Shown here in pieces: positions 7,758 to 15,301 of a stretch of DNA of 24,537 nt. The first letter of the stretch is position 1; the number at the start of each line of letters is the position of its first letter. This stretch comes from TTA-H9 sp002071415. GTDB lineage: Bacteria; Bacteroidota; Bacteroidia; Bacteroidales; TTA-H9. The notes under the pieces were generated by a model that did no database searches, was not told the DNA's origin, and saw only the letters and a program-made list of their open reading frames with translations. The DNA lies in the NCBI GenBank assembly GCA_035411425.1, contig DAONSX010000035.1:1-24537 (forward strand), in the 5' to 3' direction. A program made the position numbers and the translations under genes.

Positions 7758-8125
7758 GATTGTTTTCAGGTTGTAAAATTACACCTTCTTCACGAATCCT
7801 ATCCATAGAATAGAAAATTAAATATAAAGCATTGAAAAGCAATAAATTAATCTAAAAAACTTAATTCTAAAAATTGCTGTCCTTCTTCCCGCACGAGTTA
7901 TTTCTTCTTTTAAAATTTTCATTCACTGACTGAAAGATTCACTTTCCTTAAGTAAAGAATCCTCCGTTCCTATATCAGAGGGTCATCGAAAAGGTATAAA
8001 TTAACACAACAAATTATCTCTATGAAATGAGCATTCGCTGCTTTCAATATAGTCATAGCTCTTCCCAAGTCAATGTGGATTAAAAAATTGCTACTTCAAT
8101 ATGACAGCAATCTATCTCAATGTTG
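7758..8125 (+). other. Intergenic stretch between recJ and tRNA-Cys
   Basis: No gene is supported here. AT-rich DNA with no clear promoter box in front of recJ. The only coding-like piece is a 34-codon minus-strand frame from an ATG at 7922 (MKILKEEITRAGRRTAIFRI), preceded by a stop. It is too short to call. Confidence 0.4.
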
Positions 8126-8196
8126 AGGTCTCGAGCGGATTCGAACCGCTGTACGAGGTTTTGCAGACCTGTGCCTAGCCACTCGGCCACGAGACC
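8126..8196 (-). tRNA. tRNA-Cys(GCA)
   Basis: A 71-base cloverleaf on the minus strand. Acceptor GGTCTCG pairs with CGAGACC and discriminator U follows, as expected for Cys. The D arm GCC-GAGTGGCTA-GGC is short, as is usual for tRNA-Cys. The anticodon loop CTGCAAA gives GCA, and the T arm is AGCGG-TTCGAAT-CCGCT. The anticodon stem CAGGT/ACCTC has a C-C mismatch at the outermost pair (27-43). CCA is not encoded. A good promoter precedes it. Confidence 0.94.
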
Positions 8197-8211
8197 TTAA
8201 ATATGGAAGGA

Positions 8212-8242
8212 CAAAATTAGGACAAACCACTCGATTAACAAA
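8212..8242 (-). promoter_or_regulatory. Promoter of tRNA-Cys
   Basis: On the minus strand, TTTG (8242-8239), a 19-base spacer and an exact TAATTTTG box (8219-8212) stand about 16 bases before the mature tRNA 5' end. Confidence 0.68.
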
Positions 8243-8312
8243 ATCATACTTTGCGTTATAATCATAATCTATTGAATATCTATAATATATATTTTATTCC
8301 ATTGTAATTTCC

Positions 8313-8343
8313 TTGTCCAATCCTTCAAGTATAATTACTTTTG
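8313..8343 (+). promoter_or_regulatory. Promoter of glnS
   Basis: TTG (8313-8315), a 20-base spacer and an exact TACTTTTG box (8336-8343). It falls inside the open frame if a TTG start at 8313 is assumed. That argues the true start is the ATG at 8412, giving a leader of about 60 bases. Confidence 0.62.
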
Positions 8344-8411
8344 CAAGCGAAATCTATAGTTTTACTTCCACTCGTACAAAGCTTTACAGCCATCAAAACA
8401 ACAATTTTTGG

Positions 8412-10142
8412 ATGAACGACCGCAGGACGAATCATTTCGAGGAGAATTCTCCTAACGAGCCAGACAAAACAGGATTGAACTTTATAGAAGAAATCATAGA
8501 AGAAGATTTACGCAAAGGGAAAAATCGAGGCCGAGTGCATACGCGCTTTCCACCCGAACCCAACGGGTACCTTCATATTGGGCATGCTAAATCCATTTGT
8601 CTTAACTTTGGGTTGGCTCAAAAATACGGAGGGTTTACCAATCTCCGTTTCGACGATACCAATCCCACCAAAGAAGGCGAAGAATACGTGGATGCCATTA
8701 AGGAAGACATTCGCTGGCTTGGATTTTCATGGGACGATAGAGATTATTATGCTTCTGACTATTTCGATCAGCTATATGAATGGGCCGAAAAACTCATCCT
8801 TGAAGGGAAAGCTTATGTGGATGATCAATCGGCCGAAGAAATCAGCCGTCAGAGAGGAACGATCACGACACCTGGAATAGAAAGCCCTTACAGAAACCGT
8901 AGTGTGGAAGAGAATTTAAACCTGTTTCGCCGAATGAGGGCAGGTGAATTTCCTGATGGACATTGTGTTTTGAGGGCAAAAATCGACATGTCGCATCCCA
9001 ACATGCTCATGCGCGATCCTATCATGTATCGGATCATTCATACTTCCCATCATCGAACAGGTGACAAATGGTGCATATATCCCATGTATGACTATGCACA
9101 TGGTCAAAGCGACTACATCGAAGGCATAACTCATTCCATCTGCACACTCGAATTCGAGATTCATCGCCCTTTATACGATTGGTTCTTAGATCAGATAGTC
9201 ACTACTGAATATCGGCCTCGACAAATCGAGTTCGCCCGCCTGAACCTTACTTATACTATCATGAGTAAACGTAAGCTTTTGGAGCTTGTAAAAGAAGGTT
9301 ATGTAAAAGGATGGGATGATCCACGCATGCCTACCATTTGTGGTTTACGCCGCCGCGGTTATACCCCAGCATCTATTCGCAATTTTGCCGAAAAAATCGG
9401 TGTGGCCCGCCGAGACAATATCATCGATGTTTCGCTATTGGAATTTAGCTTGCGTGAAGACTTGAACAAAACCGCTCAACGAAGACTCGCTGTATTGAAT
9501 CCTCTACATCTTATCATTGAAAATTTTCCCCAAGATGAAACCGAACTTCTTCCGGCTGCCAATAATCCAGAAGACACAGGAGCAGGCATTCGCAAAATCC
9601 CATTTTCACGCGAGTTGTGGATCGAAAGAGACGACTTCATGATCGATCCTCCCAAAAAATATTACCGTCTTTATCCCGGTTCGGAAGTTAGACTAAAATA
9701 CGGATATATTATCAAATGTCAGCGTTACGAAACTGATCCTGAATCAGGGGAGGTAAAAACCGTATATTGCACTTATGACCCTGAATCGAAAACCGGTGGA
9801 GCAACAGCCAACCGAAAAATCAAGGGAACTATTCATTGGGTATCGAAAAAACATGCGCTAAAGGCCGAAATCAGACTTTATGACAGGCTTTTCATAAAAC
9901 CCGATCCCGACGATGTAGCTGAAGGCGAAAGTTTTATCAATTATCTGAACCCCGATTCACTCAAAATAATGAATGCCTGGTGCGAACCCGCATTAATGGA
10001 TGCCACCACAGACAAACATTATCAGTTCGAAAGAATTGGATATTTCTATCTCGATCCTGATTCATGTCCAGGATACCTCGTGTTTAACAGAACCGTATCT
10101 TTGAAAGATTCATGGAGCAAAATGAGTCAGAACGAAGAATAA
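8412..10142 (+). CDS. glnS: Glutaminyl-tRNA synthetase
   Basis: GlnRS charges tRNA-Gln with glutamine. From the ATG at 8412 the product is 576 residues. The class I catalytic core has FPPEPNGYLHIGHAKS (HIGH at 55-58), LRFDDTNP with the conserved Asp residues, the GIESPYR region, YDYAHGQSDYIEGITHS, and the MSKRK form of KMSKS at 284-288. GLRRRGYTPASIRNF comes at the start of the anticodon-binding part. The C-terminal two-barrel anticodon-binding domain runs to the end. HGQSDYIEGITHS and MSKRK favour GlnRS over GluRS. The frame stays open upstream to a TTG at 8313, but a vegetative promoter lies within that extension, and the extra 33 residues do not look like GlnRS. A normal-length N-terminus starts at MNDRRTNHFEE. 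Confidence 0.96.
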   Translation: MNDRRTNHFEENSPNEPDKTGLNFIEEIIEEDLRKGKNRGRVHTRFPPEPNGYLHIGHAKSICLNFGLAQKYGGFTNLRFDDTNPTKEGEEYVDAIKEDIRWLGFSWDDRDYYASDYFDQLYEWAEKLILEGKAYVDDQSAEEISRQRGTITTPGIESPYRNRSVEENLNLFRRMRAGEFPDGHCVLRAKIDMSHPNMLMRDPIMYRIIHTSHHRTGDKWCIYPMYDYAHGQSDYIEGITHSICTLEFEIHRPLYDWFLDQIVTTEYRPRQIEFARLNLTYTIMSKRKLLELVKEGYVKGWDDPRMPTICGLRRRGYTPASIRNFAEKIGVARRDNIIDVSLLEFSLREDLNKTAQRRLAVLNPLHLIIENFPQDETELLPAANNPEDTGAGIRKIPFSRELWIERDDFMIDPPKKYYRLYPGSEVRLKYGYIIKCQRYETDPESGEVKTVYCTYDPESKTGGATANRKIKGTIHWVSKKHALKAEIRLYDRLFIKPDPDDVAEGESFINYLNPDSLKIMNAWCEPALMDATTDKHYQFERIGYFYLDPDSCPGYLVFNRTVSLKDSWSKMSQNEE

Positions 10143-10289
10143 TCACATTGCATAAAACAAAACAAGATTAACAAATCTTCCTTATCATTATTTTTTTTTG
10201 CACTAACATCTTCACATAATAATCCGATTATTTTTCAGCCAGCCCGAGATGACTCGGCCAAAATCAATAATGGCCAAAACATTTCTTGA

Positions 10290-10297
10290 TAAATTTG
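10290..10297 (+). promoter_or_regulatory. Possible -7 box abutting the lpxH start
   Basis: An exact TAAATTTG ends two bases before the ATG at 10299. There is no TTG at normal spacing upstream. If active, transcription would begin around 10302-10304 and give a leaderless or nearly leaderless message starting at the second ATG (10305). Confidence 0.3.
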
Positions 10298-10298
10298 C

Positions 10299-11093
10299 AT
10301 GAAGATGCAAAACGGTAAAAAAATATTTTTCAACTCCGACCAGCATTTTGGTGCACCCACTGCCAAAGAAAGTAAAGTGAGGGAAAGAATTTTTATCGAA
10401 TGGCTCGAGCACATTGCACCCGAAGCCGAAGAAATTTATTTGATGGGCGATTTGTTCGATTTCTGGTTCGATTATAAAGCAGTCGTTCCAAAGGGTTACA
10501 CACTTTTATTAGGAGCTCTTGCCCGTATCACCTTATCCGGAATTCCTGTCCATTATTATCGTGGCAATCACGACATGTGGACATTTTATTACTTCGAAGA
10601 AGAATTGGGATTTATTATGCATCGGCAGCCCGAAATTGTTTTACTGGATGGGAAGAAGTTTTATATGGCACATGGTGATGGCCTGGGTCCTGGAGATCGT
10701 GGATATAAATTCATCAAAAAAGTATTCGAAAATAAAATAAATCAATGGTTATTCAGGCAGTTGCATCCAGACTGGGGAATTCCATTGGCTCGATTCTGGT
10801 CGGGAAGAAGCCGGTATGCCAATCTCGAAAGGGAATCACGCGAACGCGAAGATGGAAAATACGATGATCAGCAATGGCTATTGAATGAACCTCTTCCTCA
10901 ATATGCTTTACACATTCTACAACAAATACCCGATATACGTTATTTTATTTTCGGACATTGGCATTTGCCTGTAGCTCTCCAACTTACTGACAATTGTTCC
11001 TATTTCAATATTGGCGACTGGATTACGCATTTTAGCTATCTTACTTTCGATGGCTCAGTGGTGGAAGCAAAAAGATGGAAGCCAGATATCTGA
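10299..11093 (+). CDS. lpxH: UDP-2,3-diacylglucosamine diphosphatase (LpxH-type metallophosphoesterase)
   Basis: LpxH-family enzymes cleave UDP-2,3-diacylglucosamine to lipid X and UMP on the cytoplasmic face of the inner membrane, in lipid A synthesis. The 264-residue protein shows the calcineurin-like metal motifs: DQH (Asp14, His16), MGDLFDFW (Asp51), YRGNHDMW (GNHD at 89-92), AHGDGLG (His125) and FGHWH (218-222). The insert that binds the lipid lies between about 130 and 200. The first motif reads SDQHFG where SDVHLG is commoner. ATG at 10299 or 10305 is possible (MKMQNGKK); the -7 box directly upstream favours 10305. The protein is closest in pattern to the Bacteroidota LpxH-like group. 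Function as lipid A hydrolase is inferred from family membership. Confidence 0.85.
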   Translation: MKMQNGKKIFFNSDQHFGAPTAKESKVRERIFIEWLEHIAPEAEEIYLMGDLFDFWFDYKAVVPKGYTLLLGALARITLSGIPVHYYRGNHDMWTFYYFEEELGFIMHRQPEIVLLDGKKFYMAHGDGLGPGDRGYKFIKKVFENKINQWLFRQLHPDWGIPLARFWSGRSRYANLERESREREDGKYDDQQWLLNEPLPQYALHILQQIPDIRYFIFGHWHLPVALQLTDNCSYFNIGDWITHFSYLTFDGSVVEAKRWKPDI

Positions 11094-11150
11094 AAAAATC
11101 TTTCCAATTATATTCTTTCGTCTCAACCTTCAGAGGGCTTGCAAAAAAAG

Positions 11151-11181
11151 TTGAACAGATGGATGAGCTTTGCTATCTTTG
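11151..11181 (+). promoter_or_regulatory. Promoter of the dipeptidase operon
   Basis: TTG (11151-11153), a 20-base spacer and an exact TATCTTTG (11174-11181), implying a leader of about 50 bases before the ATG at 11236. The leader includes two tiny frames (ATG at 11204 and ATG at 11218) of only a few codons, probably chance. Confidence 0.62.
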
Positions 11182-11235
11182 CATACGATACCGACAGGAA
11201 CAAAGATGGCTTTAGCATGAGCGAAAACCTATAAT

Positions 11236-12609
11236 ATGGAAGATATTACCACATACCTCGAAAAAAATTCAAACCGAATCATGGAAGAATTATTCGGGCT
11301 TCTGAAGATTCCATCCATCAGCAGCCTGAGCGAACATAAAGATGATATGTATCGCGCAGCCGAGTATTACAAAAATGCTCTTTTGAAAGCCGGCATGGAT
11401 AAAGTCGAAATCTTCGACACACCTGGCCATCCGGTAGTTTATGCGGAAAAAATTTTATCACCGGATTTTCCAACTGTGCTGGTATATGCCCATGCCGATG
11501 TCATGCCAGTTGATCCCATCGAGTTATGGCAATCACCTCCTTTCGAGCCTGAAATCAGGGAAGGGAAGATTTATGCACGAGGTGCCGATGACGACAAAGG
11601 ACAGGGATTCATGCACGTAAAAGCCATAGAATACCTTGTAAATTCCCGTCAATTGCAGTGCAATGTAAAATTTATGATAGAGGGTGAAGAAGAAATTGGT
11701 TCCCCGCATTTAGAAGACTTTTGCCAAGAACATAAAGACATGCTTAAGGCAGATATCATATTGCTTTCCGATACCAGCATGATTGCTCCGGATACTCCTT
11801 CTATTACAGTTGGATTAAGAGGCCTTGCTTACATAGAAGTTGAAGTTGCGGGGCCAAATCGTGATTTGCATTCCGGACTTTATGGAGGAATCGTACACAA
11901 TCCCATTCATGTTTTATCCAGAATGATAGGCAACCTTCACGACGACCATGGCCGTATAATCATTCCGGGATTTTACGACGATGTAAGGGAACTGAGCGAA
12001 GAAGAACGAATAGAGTTCAATCTTGCTCCTTTCGATGAGGAATCTTACAAAAAATCATTGGGAATTAACTGCCTCTGGGGTGAAAGTGGATTTACACCTC
12101 TGGAGCGTATAGGAATTAGGCCCTCTCTTGATGTTTGTGGAATATGGGGAGGATATACAGGCGAAGGATCGAAAACTATATTACCGTCGAAGGCCTCGGC
12201 TAAAGTCTCCATGCGTCTGGTGCCTGATCAGGATCCCAAAAAAATCGCCAATTTATTCGAAAACTATTTACATGAAATGGTTCCCAATACAGTGAAACTA
12301 AAAGTAACCGCATTGCACGGAGGCTATCCATATTTAGCACCCACCAACATTCCAGCGTATAAGGCAGCTCAAAAAGCCTATTTGAAAACCTTTGGCAAAT
12401 ATCCCATTCCTACCTGCAGTGGAGGCTCTATTCCCATCATCAGTACCTTCGATAGAGTATTGGGAATAAAATCACTACTTTTAGGCTTCGGCCTCGAATC
12501 TGACGCTATTCATTCACCCAACGAAAACTTCTCCGTAAAGAACTTCTTCAAGGGAATAGAAACCATCTCTGAGTTCTATATTCAATTTGCTCACATCACG
12601 AAAGATTAA
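11236..12609 (+). CDS. M20 family metallopeptidase (dipeptidase)
   Basis: A cytoplasmic di-zinc exopeptidase of the M20 family, in the carnosinase/DUG1-like branch that splits dipeptides. The 457-residue protein keeps the ligand set: His86 and the catalytic-helper Asp88 in YAHADVMPVD, bridging Asp119 in GADDDKG, catalytic Glu152 and ligand Glu153 in GEEEIGS, Asp179 in LLSDTSM, and His426 in DAIHSPNE. The lid/dimerisation domain (about 200-365) carries NRDLHSGLYGG, whose His completes the neighbouring active site. Length is typical. The 153-residue gene follows after only three bases, so they are almost certainly co-transcribed. DapE/ArgE are less likely because of the long lid insertion and the LHSGLYGG pattern. 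Exact substrate unknown. Confidence 0.92.
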   Translation: MEDITTYLEKNSNRIMEELFGLLKIPSISSLSEHKDDMYRAAEYYKNALLKAGMDKVEIFDTPGHPVVYAEKILSPDFPTVLVYAHADVMPVDPIELWQSPPFEPEIREGKIYARGADDDKGQGFMHVKAIEYLVNSRQLQCNVKFMIEGEEEIGSPHLEDFCQEHKDMLKADIILLSDTSMIAPDTPSITVGLRGLAYIEVEVAGPNRDLHSGLYGGIVHNPIHVLSRMIGNLHDDHGRIIIPGFYDDVRELSEEERIEFNLAPFDEESYKKSLGINCLWGESGFTPLERIGIRPSLDVCGIWGGYTGEGSKTILPSKASAKVSMRLVPDQDPKKIANLFENYLHEMVPNTVKLKVTALHGGYPYLAPTNIPAYKAAQKAYLKTFGKYPIPTCSGGSIPIISTFDRVLGIKSLLLGFGLESDAIHSPNENFSVKNFFKGIETISEFYIQFAHITKD

Positions 12610-12612
12610 TAC

Positions 12613-13074
12613 ATGGAATCAGACGATAATTTCGAAGATAAAATCGAAAAACTCATCCGCTTGTTCAAGAAGCTGAAGGAACAAGCAAAGCCGGAAACGA
12701 TTGCGGGCTTCGATCCCTTCATGATGAGCCAGCTCGATTTCCTTATCAGCAATTTTGAGAGAATGAAATACGATCCCCAGGCGCGTAGTATATTTCAACA
12801 AATGGGTAAACCTTTTGAAAATATGTTGAATCTTTTTATTAAAAATCTTTCCGAACAACTTGGCGAACCTGTTAATATACCCAAAAAATCAGAAAGGGAA
12901 ACCTTACTTCGACCCCTGCCCGAAGAAGAAAAACCTTCTATTGGCACGCTTACACGGCGCCTGGTACAAATCGATAAACTATTGGCCGAAGGTAATCTAA
13001 ATCAGGAAGAAGAAGATCAGCTACTGGACGAAAGAATCAAGATCATGAAAAAACTGAATCCAGAAGATGAATAA
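12613..13074 (+). CDS. Conserved-looking hypothetical protein, charged and helical
   Basis: A 153-residue soluble protein I do not recognise. There is no signal peptide, membrane segment or metal motif. It is rich in Lys, Glu and Asp and mostly amphipathic helix by pattern: residues 5-25, 35-55 and 65-85. A proline-rich linker near 88-110 (LLRPLPEEEKPSIG) leads to a C-terminal helical hairpin (about 112-150) resembling short coiled coils, with LAEGNLNQEEEDQLLDERIKIMKKL. It begins three bases after the dipeptidase stop, and ThpR begins 26 bases after its end, so it sits in a small operon. Codon use matches the neighbours, so it is probably a real native gene. Its role might be as an adaptor, but that is only a guess. 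Confidence 0.75.
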   Translation: MESDDNFEDKIEKLIRLFKKLKEQAKPETIAGFDPFMMSQLDFLISNFERMKYDPQARSIFQQMGKPFENMLNLFIKNLSEQLGEPVNIPKKSERETLLRPLPEEEKPSIGTLTRRLVQIDKLLAEGNLNQEEEDQLLDERIKIMKKLNPEDE

Positions 13075-13084
13075 ATGCAATATT

Positions 13085-13092
13085 TACATTTG
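13085..13092 (+). promoter_or_regulatory. Possible internal -7 box upstream of thpR
   Basis: An exact TACATTTG ends eight bases before the ATG at 13101. No TTG at normal spacing. If used, the leader would be only two to four bases. Otherwise thpR is read from the operon promoter at 11151. Confidence 0.3.
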
Positions 13093-13100
13093 GCACTAAA

Positions 13101-13679
13101 ATGACACTAAAACGTATTTTTATAGCCGTCGATTACCAACCCGATTCGGATTTCCTCTATTATTTTTCATTCTTGCGCCGTCAGCTAAGAAATGAAGACA
13201 TCACATGGTCGGCCACTCAAAATTTTCACATTACACTGAAATTTTTTGGAGATACTCCTGAAGACCACATATCTTCCATTATCCATCAGTTAGATGGAAT
13301 CACTAAAAAATATGAATCGTTTCAGATTCAGCCCAATAAATTGGGAATTTTTGGCAGCCTAAAACAAGCTCGAGCATTATGGTTAAGCATCAATGAATCC
13401 ACTGGAACTCTCGAAAGTTTAGCTCAAGAGATCGAGCATGCCTTCCTCACTGACCCATCAAAAAAGAATAATTCATTTACACCACACCTCACCCTGGGAC
13501 GTCCTAAATTCATTCGCCAGCCCGATTTGCTGAAAAACCTAATGGAATCATCATCTCAACATGTTTTCAATCCTTTTGCCATTCGTGAAGTATTGCTTAT
13601 TTGGAGCACACTCACGCCTTTAGGACCTCAGTATAAAACCCTGAAAAGTTTCCCTTTACAGCCGTTAACACTCGAATAA
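13101..13679 (+). CDS. thpR: RNA 2',3'-cyclic phosphodiesterase (2H phosphoesterase, LigT family)
   Basis: ThpR (LigT) opens 2',3'-cyclic phosphates at RNA ends and was first seen as a 2'-5' RNA ligase. The 192-residue protein has the two histidine tetrapeptides of the 2H superfamily: HITLKF with His43 and Thr45, and HLTLGR with His129 and Thr131. The N-terminus KRIFIAVD and the C-terminal segment LIWSTLTPLGPQYKTL are also family-like. Length is typical. It is the last gene of the dipeptidase/hypothetical/thpR group and runs toward the convergent DUF6249-like gene, whose end is 15 bases away. I see no intrinsic terminator in that gap. Confidence 0.92.
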   Translation: MTLKRIFIAVDYQPDSDFLYYFSFLRRQLRNEDITWSATQNFHITLKFFGDTPEDHISSIIHQLDGITKKYESFQIQPNKLGIFGSLKQARALWLSINESTGTLESLAQEIEHAFLTDPSKKNNSFTPHLTLGRPKFIRQPDLLKNLMESSSQHVFNPFAIREVLLIWSTLTPLGPQYKTLKSFPLQPLTLE

Positions 13680-13694
13680 TCCTCAAATGGATCA

Positions 13695-14030
13695 TTATTC
13701 TTTCCTATCGCGTGGAGGAATTTTGTTAATCAGGTAATAACTCACGATGAGGGCAATGCCCGTGAAAATAGTAACCATTGATATGTACGCTACCCATTCC
13801 TTAAGCCAGTGAAGCGAACTGAAGATATCTCCCAGCAAAAAACCAACAGCAATTCCAATGAAAATGAGCCCCAGACGAAGTTGAAGCGTGCTCTCCAAGC
13901 CCGTATTGCTTGCCGCTGGATCCATACCCTGATTGATCATCTTCATACGCTCTCTTTGCCTTAATGCCAGATAAACAATGGCTACTACCATTGCAAAAAA
14001 ACCTAAGGGAATTAAAATCTCGCCATTCAT
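13695..14030 (-). CDS. Small membrane protein, DUF6249-like
   Basis: A 111-residue protein with three predicted membrane helices (about 3-22, 52-68 and 80-103). The short cytoplasmic loop reads RQRERMKMINQGMDP; a motif of this kind (Arg/Lys-rich, then a Gly-Met-Asp turn) recurs in DUF6249 proteins of Bacteroidota. It lies divergent from the ECF sigma gene, with about 160 bases between the starts. Such small proteins are often found beside ECF sigma genes in this phylum, so a part in the same envelope-stress circuit is plausible, but nothing in the sequence shows an enzymatic function. The family call is from memory of the pattern. Confidence 0.7.
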   Translation of the reverse strand: MNGEILIPLGFFAMVVAIVYLALRQRERMKMINQGMDPAASNTGLESTLQLRLGLIFIGIAVGFLLGDIFSSLHWLKEWVAYISMVTIFTGIALIVSYYLINKIPPRDRKE

Positions 14031-14126
14031 ATCACGATAATATTAAAATTAACAATGTCAGCATTTGTTGTCCACGTGTTTTTGACGCAACAAATCCAAA
14101 CCGGTTACACCCCTGAGACGAAAATG

Positions 14127-14157
14127 TTGAATCCCTAAATATTTACTGCTAAGTTTG
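14127..14157 (+). promoter_or_regulatory. Vegetative promoter of the ECF sigma operon
   Basis: TTG (14127-14129), a 20-base spacer and an exact TAAGTTTG (14150-14157), about 33 bases before the ATG at 14191. This is a housekeeping-type promoter, so at least basal expression does not need the ECF sigma factor itself. Confidence 0.62.
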
Positions 14158-14190
14158 TAACCAACCCGAAATGAAGGCGTCAAACTCCCA

Positions 14191-14784
14191 ATGGCAGAAA
14201 TCAACGACGAAATATTAATTCAACGTACTCTTCGAGGTGATCAATTTGCATTTGCCCAAATAGTCGAAAAATACAAACAAACGGCTTTTAGCATTGCGTA
14301 TCAGATTACGGGTAACCGCGAAGATGCCGAAGAAATAGCTATGGATGCCTTCGTTAAGGCCTATCAGGCGCTCAAGGGATTCAAATTCGAATCGAAATTC
14401 AGTACTTGGCTTTATCGAATTGTTTACAATACGGCTATCTCGAAAAAAAGAAAGAAAAAAATGGAATTTGTAGCCATCGACCATCATCTGATAGAAAATT
14501 ATTCTGAAGACAATTTTGTAGCCGGTTTGCAAATGCTCGATACCGATGAACAGCTTAAATTGGTCCAGCACGTTCTGAAATCATTACCAGGCGACGACGC
14601 TGCTTTGATAAATTTGTTTTATAATCAACAATTGAATATCGAAGAAATTAGCCATATCACCTCGCTCTCCGTCTCTAACGTTAAAGTAAAACTTCACCGA
14701 ATACGAAAACGTATTTTTGCGGGTGTTCAGCTTCTTCTCAATCAGTCCACCTCTACCTATGAATATAAAAACTCAAAATCATGA
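14191..14784 (+). CDS. RNA polymerase ECF sigma factor (sigma-24 family)
   Basis: An extracytoplasmic-function sigma factor that directs RNA polymerase to a stress or envelope regulon. The 197-residue protein has region 2 (about 10-95), with FAQIVEKYKQTAFSIAYQITGNREDAEEIAMDAFVKAYQ as the polymerase-binding and -10 recognition helices and FSTWLYRIVYNTAISKKRKKK at its end. Region 4 (about 120-180) has LPGDDAALINLFYNQQLNIEEIS and the helix-turn-helix SLSVSNVKVKLHRIRKRI. There is no region 1.1 or 3, as expected for ECF. The stop overlaps the ATG of the next gene by four bases (ATGA), indicating translational coupling with its probable anti-sigma factor. The target regulon is not identifiable from this window. 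Confidence 0.93.
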   Translation: MAEINDEILIQRTLRGDQFAFAQIVEKYKQTAFSIAYQITGNREDAEEIAMDAFVKAYQALKGFKFESKFSTWLYRIVYNTAISKKRKKKMEFVAIDHHLIENYSEDNFVAGLQMLDTDEQLKLVQHVLKSLPGDDAALINLFYNQQLNIEEISHITSLSVSNVKVKLHRIRKRIFAGVQLLLNQSTSTYEYKNSKS

Positions 14785-15224
14785 ATATACAAACCAATAA
14801 GTCCGACGACCTGCTCAGGGAGGTGTTCAGTAAAATCCCTTCCGAGTCTCCTTCCGAAGATTTTACACAGAAGGTAATGGATCAGATTGCCAGAGAGAAT
14901 GTCGAAAAACTATCTATCAATGCAAATTTCAATTTGGGATTTCGCACCTTGCTTGCTTTGGCTTTAACCATTGGATTTTTCGGAATCCTCATCTTTACGA
15001 GCGATTTTAGTTTCATGGATTACATTTACCAGATATTTTCGACCTTGAAATTTAAACTTAACCCCAATCAATTGTTCCATCCTTTTGTATTTTTATCGAA
15101 AACGAATAATCTGTCGCTTATCGTTGGCCTTGTGATGCTTGCTGGTGGCGCACTCTTGGTGTTTTCGCACAATACGAATAAAAAGGACAAATCGCCGGGT
15201 ATGGATTCTTTCCTGAGCTTATAA
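14781..15224 (+). CDS. Probable membrane anti-sigma factor
   Basis: A 147-residue protein with a cytoplasmic N-terminus of about 50 residues, two predicted membrane helices (about 54-73 and 110-129) and a short loop between them. The N-terminal segment PSEDFTQKVMDQIARENVEK resembles the conserved start of small membrane proteins that follow ECF sigma genes in Bacteroidota. There is no clear zinc-binding HxxxCxxC (ZAS) motif. The four-base overlap with the sigma gene strongly suggests co-regulation, and an anti-sigma or sigma-holding role is the natural reading. That role is inferred from position and topology, not from a diagnostic motif. Confidence 0.68.
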   Translation: MNIQTNKSDDLLREVFSKIPSESPSEDFTQKVMDQIARENVEKLSINANFNLGFRTLLALALTIGFFGILIFTSDFSFMDYIYQIFSTLKFKLNPNQLFHPFVFLSKTNNLSLIVGLVMLAGGALLVFSHNTNKKDKSPGMDSFLSL

Positions 15225-15301
15225 GCCTTTGCACTGCCTTTGGATAAAACCCGGCAGCGGATGGTTTGAATTTAGTTCGGAGTTTCTAAAAACTTTTAGC
15301 T

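Noticed and set aside
7819..7922. 34-codon minus-strand frame MKILKEEITRAGRRTAIF...
   Set aside because: Too short, no promoter, preceded at once by a stop and ending in AT-rich hydrophobic codons.
8313..8411. N-terminal extension of glnS from a TTG
   Set aside because: Contains a promoter and has no resemblance to GlnRS N-termini; ATG at 8412 preferred.
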